A stretch of DNA of 38,113 bases, taken from Paludibacter sp. Lineage in GTDB: Bacteria > Bacteroidota > Bacteroidia > Bacteroidales > Paludibacteraceae. The notes beneath the pieces are model-generated. The model was not told the origin of the DNA, searched no databases, and worked only from the letters and a program-made list of their open reading frames with translations. Below are positions 1 to 8,905 of this stretch, in pieces. The stretch is from NCBI GenBank assembly GCA_029973975.1, contig JARKQF010000294.1, forward strand, positions 1 to 38,113, given 5' to 3'. Position 1 is the first letter of the stretch, and each line of letters begins with the position of its first letter. Made by a program: the position numbers and the translations under genes.

Positions 1-73
1 ATTATTTTTCTATTTCAAAAGAAAATAGTAATTTTGAAGGCATTATTTTTTCCTATTATACACAGAACATTTT

Positions 74-433
74 ATGGCAAAAGAAACATCCAATAATTCC
101 GGTTCGGCTTATAATGCACTGACATACGGGAGTGTGATTACCGGTAATATCTCTTCAGAAAACGATTTCAGAATAGATGGAGAAGTGAAAGGAGATATGA
201 ATTGTAAAGGTAAAGTGGTCATTGGTCAGACCGGAGTCCTGAAAGGAAAAATAACCTGCCTGAATGCGGAAATCATTGGCAATGTTCAGGGAAATATCAT
301 CGCAACTGACACCCTGACTTTAAGGTCAACGGCGACTGTTACCGGTGATGTTAAAACAAAGATACTGGTGGTCGAACCGAACGCCGTTTTCAATGGGAAT
401 TGCTCCATGAAAGAATCTGAAACTACTACATAA
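74..433 (+). CDS. Bactofilin (polymer-forming cytoskeletal protein)
   Basis: The 119-residue protein is one short bactofilin domain. It begins with a polar tail (about residues 1-15) and continues with repeated short beta-strand units rich in G, V and I spaced about every 6 residues, such as GSVITGNI, DGEVKGDM, TGVLKGKI and GNVQGNII, which fits the right-handed beta-helix of the family. Bactofilins self-assemble into cytoplasmic or membrane-associated filaments that scaffold cell-wall enzymes and shape. No signal peptide or membrane segment is visible. In related bacteria the gene often follows a LytM/M23 peptidase gene, which would lie outside the window. The ATG at 74 is the only good start. 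A strong hairpin terminator follows directly, so the gene ends its transcription unit. Confidence 0.93.
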   Translation: MAKETSNNSGSAYNALTYGSVITGNISSENDFRIDGEVKGDMNCKGKVVIGQTGVLKGKITCLNAEIIGNVQGNIIATDTLTLRSTATVTGDVKTKILVVEPNAVFNGNCSMKESETTT

Positions 434-439
434 AGATTT

Positions 440-468
440 AAGCGTTGAATTTGTTTCAGCGCTTTTTA
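440..468 (+). terminator. Rho-independent terminator after bactofilin
   Basis: The 9-bp stem AGCGTTGAA (441-449) pairs with 455-463 (one G-T pair) around a 5-base loop and is followed by a T-rich run (TTTTTATTTT). It begins 7 bases after the bactofilin stop codon. It also overlaps a TTG at 445 that could be mistaken for the start of the next gene. Confidence 0.85.
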
Positions 469-492
469 TTTTCATTTAAAATATATTGTAAG

Positions 493-1479
493 ATGCAATA
501 CAAGGCTTTTGTTGTTGAAGAAATTGATGATAAGTTTGTTTCTGCTATTAAATCTCTGAATGTTGATGATTTACCGGCAGGAGAGGTGTTGATCAGGGTA
601 TATTATTCTTCTCTGAATTACAAGGATGCTTTGTCTGCAACAGGAAATAAGGGGGTAACCAAAAAGTATCCGCATACGCCGGGTATTGATGCTGCCGGTG
701 TGGTGGTTCGCTCGGAAGTTGCTTCGTTTTGTGCAGGAGAAGAGGTTATTGTAACCGGATATGATTTGGGTATGAACACGCCGGGGGGATTTGGAGAGTA
801 TATCCGGGTTCCGGCTGAATGGGTTATTAAATTACCGTCAGGTTTAACACCCAAAGAGTCCATGATTATCGGCACTGCGGGATTTACAGCTGGTATTTCC
901 ATATTGAGACTCATGGAACTGGTAAAGCCTGTCGATGGTAAAGTAATTGTTTCTGGAGCAACAGGCGGAGTAGGGTCAATGGCTTTGTCGATGTTAACGA
1001 AAAAAGGATATCAAAAAATTGCCATTTCAGGAAAAACACAGGAGTCGGAATTTATAAAAGCTTGTGGTGCAGATGAAATAATCTCACGGGATGAATTTAT
1101 GGCAATGGCAGATAAGGCTTTACTTCCGGCAACTTATGCAGGGGCAATTGATACTGTCGGAGGGGAGATATTGGCTCGTATAATCAAAATGCTCAAACCT
1201 TTAGGTGCAGTTACTACTTGCGGAAGTGTCGCTTCGACCAATCTGCCACTCAATGTTTTCCCTTTTATATTAAGGGCTGTTACATTGATTGGTATTTCTG
1301 CGCAAAATTATCCGACCGCATTTAGGCTTGATTTATGGCAACGGCTGGCGACTGATCTTAAACCCGATAATCTGATGGGTATGTACCGGGAAATAACAAT
1401 GGAAGAACTTCCGGAGGCAACACAATTGATTTTATCCGGAAAATTAAAGGGAAGAACTATTGTCAGAATTTCAGAGTAA
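493..1479 (+). CDS. YhdH/AcuI-type NADPH-dependent quinone oxidoreductase / acrylyl-CoA reductase family
   Basis: The 328-residue protein belongs to the zinc-free medium-chain dehydrogenase/reductase family. An N-terminal GroES-like domain carries YYSSLNYKDALSATG and PGIDAAGVV, and a Rossmann nucleotide-binding domain carries VSGATGGVGSMAL. These match the YhdH/YhfP/AcuI subgroup, whose characterised members reduce acryloyl-CoA to propionyl-CoA with NADPH; the substrate here is inferred only. An in-frame TTG at 445 would add 16 residues, but it lies inside the terminator hairpin of the preceding gene and the extension is unlike the family, so the ATG at 493 (MQYKAFVVEE) is preferred. The gene lies 59 bp before dapL on the same strand and may be read with it. 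Confidence 0.88.
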   Translation: MQYKAFVVEEIDDKFVSAIKSLNVDDLPAGEVLIRVYYSSLNYKDALSATGNKGVTKKYPHTPGIDAAGVVVRSEVASFCAGEEVIVTGYDLGMNTPGGFGEYIRVPAEWVIKLPSGLTPKESMIIGTAGFTAGISILRLMELVKPVDGKVIVSGATGGVGSMALSMLTKKGYQKIAISGKTQESEFIKACGADEIISRDEFMAMADKALLPATYAGAIDTVGGEILARIIKMLKPLGAVTTCGSVASTNLPLNVFPFILRAVTLIGISAQNYPTAFRLDLWQRLATDLKPDNLMGMYREITMEELPEATQLILSGKLKGRTIVRISE

Positions 1480-1538
1480 TATAATTCTTTCTGAATATGC
1501 AGATCAATATAATTTTATAGATGTTTTTTTGAAAAACA

Positions 1539-2765
1539 ATGGCATTAGCAAACGAAAACTACCTTAAAACACCTGAAATATATTGTTTTGACGATGTAGA
1601 GAAGCGTGTCAATGCCTATAAGCTGCTACATCCCAATGCAAAGTTAATCCGGCTCGGAATTGGGGATGTTACTCGTCCGATCCCTTCTGTAGCTTTAAAG
1701 GCTATGCACGATGCCCTGGATGAACTGGCAACTGCCGAATCGTTCAGGGGATACAGCCCTCCAAAAGGTTATGATTTTCTCATCGATAAAATTGTAAGAG
1801 ATTATCGTTCTAAGGGGATCAACATAGATAAAGATACTGTATTCATTAATGATGGTGCCAAGTCGGATATTGGAAATATAGGACATGTACTGGGTAGGGA
1901 TAACATTATTGCTATCGCCGATCCGGTTTATCCGGTGTATGAAAATGCAACCATAATGAGTGGTCGAGCCGGTTACCTGCATGAGGATAATAAATGGAGT
2001 AATGTTGTGTACCTCAGATGTAATGAAGAAACCGGTTTTGTGCCCGAATTGCCCGAGGAAAAGGTGGATATCATTTATCTTTGTAGTCCGAATAATCCGA
2101 CCGGAACTACCATCTCAAAAACTGAAATGAAAATGTGGGTGGATTATGCGCTGGAACATGATAGTATCATCATATTTGATGCTGCTTATCAGGCATATAT
2201 AACAGAAGAAGATGTCCCGGCAAGTATTTATGAAATTAAAAATGCCAAAAAAGTCGCGATTGAAATCCGAAGTTTTTCAAAAAGTGCCGGATTTACGGGA
2301 TTGAGATGCGGATATTCCATTTTTCCAAATGAATTGATGGTGCATACACAAACCGGTGAGCATGTTCCGTTGATTAAACTGTGGAGTCGCCGGAATGCAA
2401 ATTACACAAACGGAATATCCTATGTCGTACAAAGAGGTGCAGAAGCTCTCTTTAGCAGAAAAGGAAAACAGGAAATCAAGCAGCTTGTTGATTATTACAT
2501 GAATAATATCCGCATGATCAGAGAAGAGTTATTAAAAAGCGGATTAAAAGTCTATGGAGGAATTAATTCACCCTATGTTTGGTTTCAAACGCCGGATAAT
2601 TTGTCTTCCTGGAAATTCTTTCAATTGCTTTTGCAGGATTTCCAGATTGTGGGGACGCCGGGTGTGATTTTCGGGCACGAGGGCGAAGGGTATATGCGAT
2701 TTGGTGGCTTTTGTAGTTTTGAGGATACCAAAATAGCTTTGAATAGGATAAGAAATCGATTATAA
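1539..2765 (+). CDS. dapL: LL-diaminopimelate aminotransferase
   Basis: The 408-residue protein is a class I/II fold PLP aminotransferase of the DapL type. It converts tetrahydrodipicolinate directly to LL-2,6-diaminopimelate with glutamate as amino donor, supplying lysine and peptidoglycan and bypassing DapD/C/E. Visible marks are the N-terminal RLGIGDVTRPIP, FRGYSPPKGY, the SPNNPTGT motif, DAAYQAYI, and the PLP-lysine motif SFSKSAGFTGLRCGY with the Schiff-base lysine at about residue 248. The length is typical for the family. It is followed 43 bp later by glmS, so two peptidoglycan-precursor genes sit side by side. No terminator is visible between them. Confidence 0.95.
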   Translation: MALANENYLKTPEIYCFDDVEKRVNAYKLLHPNAKLIRLGIGDVTRPIPSVALKAMHDALDELATAESFRGYSPPKGYDFLIDKIVRDYRSKGINIDKDTVFINDGAKSDIGNIGHVLGRDNIIAIADPVYPVYENATIMSGRAGYLHEDNKWSNVVYLRCNEETGFVPELPEEKVDIIYLCSPNNPTGTTISKTEMKMWVDYALEHDSIIIFDAAYQAYITEEDVPASIYEIKNAKKVAIEIRSFSKSAGFTGLRCGYSIFPNELMVHTQTGEHVPLIKLWSRRNANYTNGISYVVQRGAEALFSRKGKQEIKQLVDYYMNNIRMIREELLKSGLKVYGGINSPYVWFQTPDNLSSWKFFQLLLQDFQIVGTPGVIFGHEGEGYMRFGGFCSFEDTKIALNRIRNRL

Positions 2766-2808
2766 TTAATAGTTTTTTAAAGTTTACAATCTAAAATTTA
2801 ATCTGAAA

Positions 2809-4650
2809 ATGTGTGGAATTGTTGGATATATAGGGAACAGGGATGCTTATCCTATTTTGATTAAAGGACTGCAACGTCTTGAGTACAGAGGCTATGACAG
2901 CGCCGGAATTGCGCTGATGAGTGAAGGTAAACTAAATGTTTACAAAGCAAAAGGTAAAGTTGCAGATTTGATTCAATTTGCAGAGCAAAAAAATATCAAC
3001 GGAAATATTGGAATTGCACATACAAGATGGGCAACACATGGTGAACCCAATACAGTGAATGCACATCCACATTACTCGCAATCGGAAGAACTGGCGATAA
3101 TCCACAATGGTATTATCGAAAATTATGCTGTTCTGAAACAAGGATTGATAGAGAATGGCTATAGCTTTCAAAGTGAAACAGATACGGAAGTACTGGTTCA
3201 GTTGATTGAGTTCATTAAGAAAACCAATCAGGTTGATTTGTCGACTGCCGTTCAGTTGGCTTTGAATCAGGTAATTGGTGCTTATGCTATCGCTATTTTG
3301 GAAAAAAATCAACCGGATGTCATTGTTGCTGCCCGTAAAGGTTCTCCTCTGGTTGTTGGGATAGGTGAAAATGAATATTTTTTGGCTTCAGATGCAACTC
3401 CTATCGTTGAATATACGGATAAAGTTGTGTATATAGGAGAAGAAGAGATTGTTACGCTCAGTAGAGCTAAAGGAATGAAAATAAAAACTATAAGCAATGT
3501 TGAGAAGACCCCGGAAATAAAAAAACTGGAACTAACACTCACACAACTGGAAAAAGGTGGATTTCCGCATTTTATGCTGAAAGAAATCTTTGAACAACCT
3601 AAAACACTTGCTGATTCTATGCGGGGTCGTGTTAATGTGGATGAGAATAATGTTGTGCTATCTGGTTTTATCGACAATAAAGATAAATTTGTCAATGCCG
3701 GAAGAATTATTATCACCGCTTGTGGTACTTCCTGGCATGCTGGTCTGATCGGAATGTATGTAATAGAAGAATTTGCGCGTATTCCTGTAGAAGTTGAGTA
3801 TTCCTCAGAATTCAGATATCGCAAACCGGTTATTTATCCCAATGATGTGGTTATAGCTATTTCTCAGTCGGGTGAGACTGCTGATACCCTTGCTGCTGTT
3901 GAACTGGCTAAATCACAGGGAGCATTTATATTTGGTATTTGCAACGTAGTTGGTTCTTCTATACCAAGAAATTCACATTCAGGTTCATATACGCATGTAG
4001 GACCGGAAATAGGAGTCGCCTCTACGAAAGCATTTACCGCTCAGGTAACTGTACTTACCATGTTAGCGTTGATGATTGGTAAGGAAAAGAAAACCATCAG
4101 TGAGGAAAGTTACTTGAATATTGTAAAAGAACTGGGAACTATTCCCGATAAAATGAAAAAATTGTTGGAGCAAAATGAAATGATTGCACAATTTGCAAAA
4201 ACGTTCACTTATGCTCAGAACTTCATTTACCTGGGTAGGGGATATAACTTCCCTGTTGCGTTGGAAGGTGCCCTTAAACTGAAAGAGATTTCATATATTC
4301 ATGCTGAGGGCTATCCGGCGGCTGAAATGAAGCATGGCCCGATCGCTCTCATCAGTCAGGAAATGCCTGTCGTTGTTATTGCTCCCAGTTCAGGCATGTA
4401 TGAGAAGGTGGTAAGCAATATCCAGGAAATTAAGGCCAGAAAGGGGAAAATCATTGCTATCGTTACTGAAGGTGACGAAGTTGTTAAGAAACTTTCTGAT
4501 TATTGCATTGAAATACCTGACACAGAAGAATGTCTTGCACCGCTTCTGGCAACTTTACCATTACAATTGATGGCTTATCATATTGCCGTTGTGAAAGGTT
4601 GTGATGTTGATCAGCCCAGGAATCTGGCAAAGTCTGTTACAGTAGAATAA
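2809..4650 (+). CDS. glmS: Glutamine--fructose-6-phosphate aminotransferase (isomerizing)
   Basis: The 613-residue enzyme makes glucosamine-6-phosphate from fructose-6-phosphate and glutamine, the first step to UDP-GlcNAc for peptidoglycan and LPS. The N-terminal Ntn glutaminase domain starts MCGIVGYIG, so the nucleophile is Cys2 (Cys1 after Met removal), with RGYDSAG, HTRWATHG and HNGIIEN. Two SIS sugar-isomerase domains follow (about residues 290-430 and 460-600) with CGTSWHAG, ISQSGETADT and AEMKHGPIAL. The C-terminus DQPRNLAKSVTVE is the family's usual end. No glmS ribozyme is apparent in the 43-bp leader. The next gene is a second Ntn-type glutamine amidotransferase, 33 bp downstream. 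Confidence 0.97.
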   Translation: MCGIVGYIGNRDAYPILIKGLQRLEYRGYDSAGIALMSEGKLNVYKAKGKVADLIQFAEQKNINGNIGIAHTRWATHGEPNTVNAHPHYSQSEELAIIHNGIIENYAVLKQGLIENGYSFQSETDTEVLVQLIEFIKKTNQVDLSTAVQLALNQVIGAYAIAILEKNQPDVIVAARKGSPLVVGIGENEYFLASDATPIVEYTDKVVYIGEEEIVTLSRAKGMKIKTISNVEKTPEIKKLELTLTQLEKGGFPHFMLKEIFEQPKTLADSMRGRVNVDENNVVLSGFIDNKDKFVNAGRIIITACGTSWHAGLIGMYVIEEFARIPVEVEYSSEFRYRKPVIYPNDVVIAISQSGETADTLAAVELAKSQGAFIFGICNVVGSSIPRNSHSGSYTHVGPEIGVASTKAFTAQVTVLTMLALMIGKEKKTISEESYLNIVKELGTIPDKMKKLLEQNEMIAQFAKTFTYAQNFIYLGRGYNFPVALEGALKLKEISYIHAEGYPAAEMKHGPIALISQEMPVVVIAPSSGMYEKVVSNIQEIKARKGKIIAIVTEGDEVVKKLSDYCIEIPDTEECLAPLLATLPLQLMAYHIAVVKGCDVDQPRNLAKSVTVE

Positions 4651-4683
4651 TTTTTTTATTTCATATTATATATTTAGAAGAAG

Positions 4684-6486
4684 ATGTGCGGAATCGCGAT
4701 GGTAAGGTTGCTCAAACCTTTGGATTATTATCAGAAAAAATATGGTACATGGCAATATGGCCTTCAGAAAATGTACTTGTTGATGGAGAAACAACACAAC
4801 CGTGGGCAGGAAGGCGGTGGTATTGCAGGTGTTAAACTGAATATGCCTCCGGGTGAAGAATATATCTGGAGAGAAAGGATTGAAGGTAAAAATGCCATTC
4901 AGCAGATTTTTGCCGATATCAATGAAAAAGTGGATAAAATGGATCCGGATGTGTTGAATGACGTTGATAAAGCCAGGAAATTGTTGCCCTTCGCAGCAGA
5001 TATGTTTCTGGGACACTTGCGCTATAGTACAACTAACCAGAAAAGTGGTATCATGCATGTACATCCGTTTCTGCGTCGCCACAACTGGAAAAACAGAACC
5101 CTTGTACTGGCCGGTAATTTCAATTTGACCAATGTAGACGAATTATTTGATTATCTTACTCTGAAAGGGCAACACCCAAGGGATAACGGAGATACTTTCC
5201 TCATGTTGGAACAGCTTGGTTTTAAATTGGATATGGAGGTGCAAAAGGAATATGACTTCATCAAACAACGTTATACCAATGATCTTACCATCACTCAAAA
5301 AATTGAAGAACAACTGGATATTGCTTCTATCATTCGTAAGTGTGAATATATGTGGGATGGGGGATATGTAATAGCAGGTATGCTGGGACATGGTGACTCT
5401 TTTGTATTCAGAGATCCGAAAGGTATTCGTCCCTGTTTCTATTATGCTGATGAAGAAATTGCTGTTATTGCGTCTGAACGTCCGGTAATTCAAACTTCAC
5501 TCAATGTAAAAGAGAAAGATGTGCATGAACTGACTCCAGGTAATGCCATGATTATCAAAAAGAATGGTGAAATTAAATTTGAAGTTATCAGGGAACAGGA
5601 TAAAAATTTGAAAAGATGTTCGTTTGAACGTATTTATTTTTCCCGTGGTAGTGACTTCGATATTTACAGGGAACGAAAAATGCTGGGTGAATCGCTGGCT
5701 GATTCTATTTTGAAGTCAGTTGACCAGGATGTCGAAAATTCGGTATTTTCATTTATTCCTAATACTGCGGAAGTGGCTTTTTATGGCATGATTGACGGAA
5801 TTAAACATAAAACCAACAAAACTCCCCGTACCGAGAAAGTACTGATTAAAGACATCAAACTTCGTACTTTTATATCTCAAAATAAAGAACGTGATGACCT
5901 GGCTACGCATGTGTATGATATTACCTATGGTTCCATCCGTCGTGGAAAAGTTGATAACCTGATTGCAATTGATGATTCGATTGTTCGTGGTACTACCCTG
6001 AAACAGAGTTTATTGAAAATTATGAATCGTCTTGAACCTAAAAAGATTGTCATTGTATCTTCTTCGCCTCAGGTTCGTTTCCCGGATTATTATGGTATTG
6101 ATATGTCCAGAATGTCAGAGTTTTGTGCTTTCAGAGCAGCCATACAACTATTAAAGGATACGGGCCGTCAACACATCATCGACGATGTTTATAAAAAATC
6201 AAAAGCACAAGAGCATTTACCAAAGGAAGAAATTGTTAACTTTGTAACGGAAATTTATGCTCCTTTTACACAGGATGAGGTGTCGGAACAAATTGCTAAA
6301 ATGTTAACTCCACCGGAGGTTGACTGTCCGGTTGAGTTGGTCTATCAAACTATTGAGGGGTTACACAAGGCCTGTCCGAACCATTTGGGCGACTGGTATT
6401 TTACCGGAGATTATCCCACTCCTGGGGGTAATAGGCTGGTAAATAGAGCATTCATTAATTATTACGAAGGAAAAGAAATTATATAA
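4684..6486 (+). CDS. PurF-like glutamine amidotransferase / phosphoribosyltransferase (long Bacteroidota form)
   Basis: The 600-residue protein has the architecture of amidophosphoribosyltransferase but is about 100 residues longer than usual PurF. The N-terminal Ntn glutaminase starts MCGIAM (nucleophile Cys2) with RGQE at 40-43 and HLRYSTT at 111-117. The C-terminal type I PRTase domain has the PRPP loop DDSIVRGT at about 430-437 and an IPNTAEVAFYG segment matching the PurF loop, then YYGIDMSR. The glutaminase segment that normally reads HNGNLTN appears as AGNFNLTN (143-150), so the oxyanion-hole Asn is kept but its Gly partner is Phe. It is probably a PurF paralogue; whether it makes phosphoribosylamine is open. 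It lies between glmS and a DUF5606 gene in tight spacing (33 and 17 bp). Confidence 0.85.
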   Translation: MCGIAMVRLLKPLDYYQKKYGTWQYGLQKMYLLMEKQHNRGQEGGGIAGVKLNMPPGEEYIWRERIEGKNAIQQIFADINEKVDKMDPDVLNDVDKARKLLPFAADMFLGHLRYSTTNQKSGIMHVHPFLRRHNWKNRTLVLAGNFNLTNVDELFDYLTLKGQHPRDNGDTFLMLEQLGFKLDMEVQKEYDFIKQRYTNDLTITQKIEEQLDIASIIRKCEYMWDGGYVIAGMLGHGDSFVFRDPKGIRPCFYYADEEIAVIASERPVIQTSLNVKEKDVHELTPGNAMIIKKNGEIKFEVIREQDKNLKRCSFERIYFSRGSDFDIYRERKMLGESLADSILKSVDQDVENSVFSFIPNTAEVAFYGMIDGIKHKTNKTPRTEKVLIKDIKLRTFISQNKERDDLATHVYDITYGSIRRGKVDNLIAIDDSIVRGTTLKQSLLKIMNRLEPKKIVIVSSSPQVRFPDYYGIDMSRMSEFCAFRAAIQLLKDTGRQHIIDDVYKKSKAQEHLPKEEIVNFVTEIYAPFTQDEVSEQIAKMLTPPEVDCPVELVYQTIEGLHKACPNHLGDWYFTGDYPTPGGNRLVNRAFINYYEGKEII

Positions 6487-6503
6487 TTAATTTAATTAGG
6501 TTT

Positions 6504-6932
6504 ATGTTAAAAGAGATTTTATCTATTTCGGGAAAGCCGGGATTGTACAAAATGATTTCGCAGGGTAAAAATATGATCGTTGTTGAGTCCTTGCAGGATG
6601 GGAAACGTGTTCCGGCTTATACAAAGGATAAAGTGGTTTCGTTGGGTGATATTGCTATCTATACCAATACAGAAGAAATTCCGCTTGGTCAGGTATTTGA
6701 AAACATCAGTAAAAAGGAAAACGGAAATGTTTGTCCCATTGATCCTAAAGCAGATAACAATGTGTTGCGTAAATATATGGAAGAGATATTACCTGATTTT
6801 GATCGGGACAGGGTATATCCAAGTGATATGAGGAAAATGTTTTCGTGGTATAATATTCTGATTAACAATGGAATTAATTCTTTTCTACCCGAAGAAAAGG
6901 ATAAACCTGCAGAAGAAAGCATAGCTGAATAA
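6504..6932 (+). CDS. DUF5606 domain protein of unknown function
   Basis: The 142-residue soluble protein begins MLKEILSISGKPGLYKMISQ, the hallmark start of DUF5606, a family essentially confined to Bacteroidota. No signal peptide, membrane segment or catalytic motif is visible. The first 75 residues look like a small beta-rich barrel; the middle (about 75-125) is helical, and the last residues are acidic and low-complexity. The ATG lies 17 bp after the PurF-like stop and 34 bp before the Nif3-like gene, so it is probably co-transcribed with both. I cannot assign a function. Confidence 0.85.
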   Translation: MLKEILSISGKPGLYKMISQGKNMIVVESLQDGKRVPAYTKDKVVSLGDIAIYTNTEEIPLGQVFENISKKENGNVCPIDPKADNNVLRKYMEEILPDFDRDRVYPSDMRKMFSWYNILINNGINSFLPEEKDKPAEESIAE

Positions 6933-6966
6933 TCTATGCCGGTTATCTTTATTTTGTGATTAAAAT

Positions 6967-8061
6967 ATGCAAATAAAAACTGTTACAGAAATCATTGAAG
7001 CTTTTGCTCCGCTGGCATTGCAGGAAAAATACGACAATGCAGGCTTGCTTATTGGAAACTCAGAAAGGCCTGTTAGTGGCGTATTAATCTGTGTGGATGT
7101 AACAGAGGCCGTTATAAACGAGGCAATCTTGATGCATATAAATTTAATTATAGCGCACCACCCATTGATTTTCAATGGTTTGAAAAAAATAACCGGACAA
7201 GATGAAGTGGAACGTTGTATCATTAAGGCAATAAAAAATGATATTGCGATCTATGCAGCTCACACCAATGTCGACAATGTTATTGATGGCGTAAATGGCC
7301 GGATAGCAGATAAAATCGGACTGATAAACAGAAGGATCCTTCAGCCTAAAACCGGGATGCTAGTGAAATTGGTTACTTTTGTTCCCAAATTGCACGTACA
7401 GCGTGTACGGGAGGCTATATTTGAAGCTGGTGCCGGTCATATTGGAAACTATGATGCATGTAGTTATAATTCGGAAGGATATGGCAGTTTCAGAGCAAAC
7501 AGCAAAGCCACTCCGTTTGTAGGTGAAGTGAATAAAATTCATTATGAAGAAGAAACCAGGATTGAAGTCATTTTACCGGAGTACATTCAAAACAAGGTGA
7601 TTGCATCTATGATTAAAGCTCATCCTTATGAAGAACCTGCTTATGATGTCTTTCGTTTATTAAATGAATATCGACAAGTCGGTTCTGGTTTAACCGGTGA
7701 GTTGATTGAAGCAGAAAATGAATCTGATTTTCTTCAAAGAATAAGAGTTTTATTTGGAGGAAATCCAATCAGACATACTGCTTTATCAGGTAATAAGATA
7801 AAAAGGGTAGCTGTTTGTGGAGGTTCCGGTAGCTTTCTTTTACAGGATGCAATCAAAGCCGGTGCAGATATTTTCATATCTGCTGACTTTAAATACCACG
7901 ATTTTTTCGGAGCAGAGAATAAGATTATTATTGCAGATGTAGGTCATTTTGAAACAGAACAGTTCACAAAAGAGTTATTTTTTGACATAATTCGAAAAAA
8001 ATTACCTACCTTTGCAGTCCATATTTCAAAAGTAAATACCAATCCCATTATTTATTCGTAA
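6967..8061 (+). CDS. Nif3-like dinuclear metal-centre protein (long form with PII-like insert)
   Basis: The 364-residue protein belongs to the NIF3/DUF34 family (GTP cyclohydrolase 1 type 2 homologue). N-terminal metal-ligand motifs are AHHPLIFNG and AAHTNVDNV, with a C-terminal VGHFETEQF; these histidines and acids hold two metal ions in the hexameric toroid of known structures. The extra central segment, about residues 125-230, has KAHPYEEPAYDVF and QVGSGLTGEL and is the PII/CutA-like insert found in the long YqfO-type members. The cellular role of the family is unresolved. Only 4 bp separate it from the downstream zinc-ribbon gene, a pairing typical of this phylum. Confidence 0.93.
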   Translation: MQIKTVTEIIEAFAPLALQEKYDNAGLLIGNSERPVSGVLICVDVTEAVINEAILMHINLIIAHHPLIFNGLKKITGQDEVERCIIKAIKNDIAIYAAHTNVDNVIDGVNGRIADKIGLINRRILQPKTGMLVKLVTFVPKLHVQRVREAIFEAGAGHIGNYDACSYNSEGYGSFRANSKATPFVGEVNKIHYEEETRIEVILPEYIQNKVIASMIKAHPYEEPAYDVFRLLNEYRQVGSGLTGELIEAENESDFLQRIRVLFGGNPIRHTALSGNKIKRVAVCGGSGSFLLQDAIKAGADIFISADFKYHDFFGAENKIIIADVGHFETEQFTKELFFDIIRKKLPTFAVHISKVNTNPIIYS

Positions 8062-8065
8062 CATA

Positions 8066-8848
8066 ATGACAGCAGCAGAATCCAAAATTGAAAAAGAAAT
8101 TACCGTTGAAGAAAAGCTTTTTGCCTTGTATGACTTGCAAAAAGTAGTTTCAAAAATAGATGAAATTAAAACACTGAGAGGGGAATTACCGCTTGAAGTG
8201 CAGGATCTGGAAGATGAAATCATCGGTTTAAGTACACGTATTGAGCATTTCGAAAAAGAGATCAGCGAGTTTACTTCCATGATTGCATCGAAAAAAGTTG
8301 CTATTGAAGAATCACGGATTAAAATCGAGCGTTATCAGGAACAGCAAAAGAACGTGAGAAATAACCGTGAACACGAAAATCTGGAAAAAGAAATTGAGTT
8401 TCAAACACTTGAAATAGAATTGTGTGAGAAACACATTCGCGAATATAAAGCAGCTAAAGAAGCAAAAACAGAAGAACAAAAATTGACGGCTGCTCAGCTG
8501 GCTGAAAGAAAACTTGACCTGGAACAAAAAAGGGGAGAGCTGGAAGAAATTATCGCGGAAACAAAACAGGAAGAAGAAAAACTACGCGAAAGAGCTAAAG
8601 AAATTGAGTCATTGATTGAACCACGTCTATTAACAGCTTTCAAACGTATTCGTAAAAATGCCCGCAATGGTTTGGCCGTGGTGTATATCAACCGTGATGC
8701 TTGTGGTGGATGTTTTAATAAAATTCCGGCACAAAAACAGCTTGATATCCGTTTGAGAAAAAAAGTAATTGTTTGTGAATATTGTGGTCGTATATTAGTT
8801 GACCAACAATTGGCTGGAGTAGCTCCAGTATCAGATTCTGCAGAATAA
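8066..8848 (+). CDS. Coiled-coil C4-type zinc-ribbon protein
   Basis: The 260-residue protein has a long charged coiled coil (about residues 15-195, rich in E, K and L) followed by a C4 zinc ribbon with cysteines at 213, 216, 237 and 240 (CGGC ... CEYC). This matches the zf-RING_7/DUF164 family, whose long helical hairpin and terminal zinc ribbon suggest nucleic-acid or protein binding; the function is unknown. The start at 8066 lies 4 bp after the Nif3-like stop codon, so translation of the two is likely linked. A perfect hairpin terminator ends the operon just downstream. Confidence 0.92.
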   Translation: MTAAESKIEKEITVEEKLFALYDLQKVVSKIDEIKTLRGELPLEVQDLEDEIIGLSTRIEHFEKEISEFTSMIASKKVAIEESRIKIERYQEQQKNVRNNREHENLEKEIEFQTLEIELCEKHIREYKAAKEAKTEEQKLTAAQLAERKLDLEQKRGELEEIIAETKQEEEKLRERAKEIESLIEPRLLTAFKRIRKNARNGLAVVYINRDACGGCFNKIPAQKQLDIRLRKKVIVCEYCGRILVDQQLAGVAPVSDSAE

Positions 8849-8874
8849 GTAATTAATACATATTTGTTTTTATT

Positions 8875-8905
8875 AAATCCGGAAAGAAATTTCCGGATTT
8901 TTTTT
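8875..8905 (+). terminator. Strong rho-independent terminator ending the dapL-to-zinc-ribbon run
   Basis: A perfect 11-bp stem (8875-8885 with 8890-8900, core ATCCGGAAA) is closed by a GAAA tetraloop and followed by a run of T to 8905. It sits 27 bp after the zinc-ribbon stop codon. Confidence 0.95.

Noticed and set aside
1-73. Possible C-terminal piece of an upstream gene
   Set aside because: Open frames exist but none gives a recognisable protein end, and the stretch is too short to judge.
445-492. TTG start extending the AcuI-like protein by 16 residues
   Set aside because: The codon lies within the terminator hairpin of the bactofilin gene and the added sequence is unlike the family; ATG at 493 fits.
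2766-2808. glmS ribozyme ahead of glmS
   Set aside because: The leader is only 43 bases and AT-rich; the ribozyme is longer and known mainly from Gram-positive bacteria.
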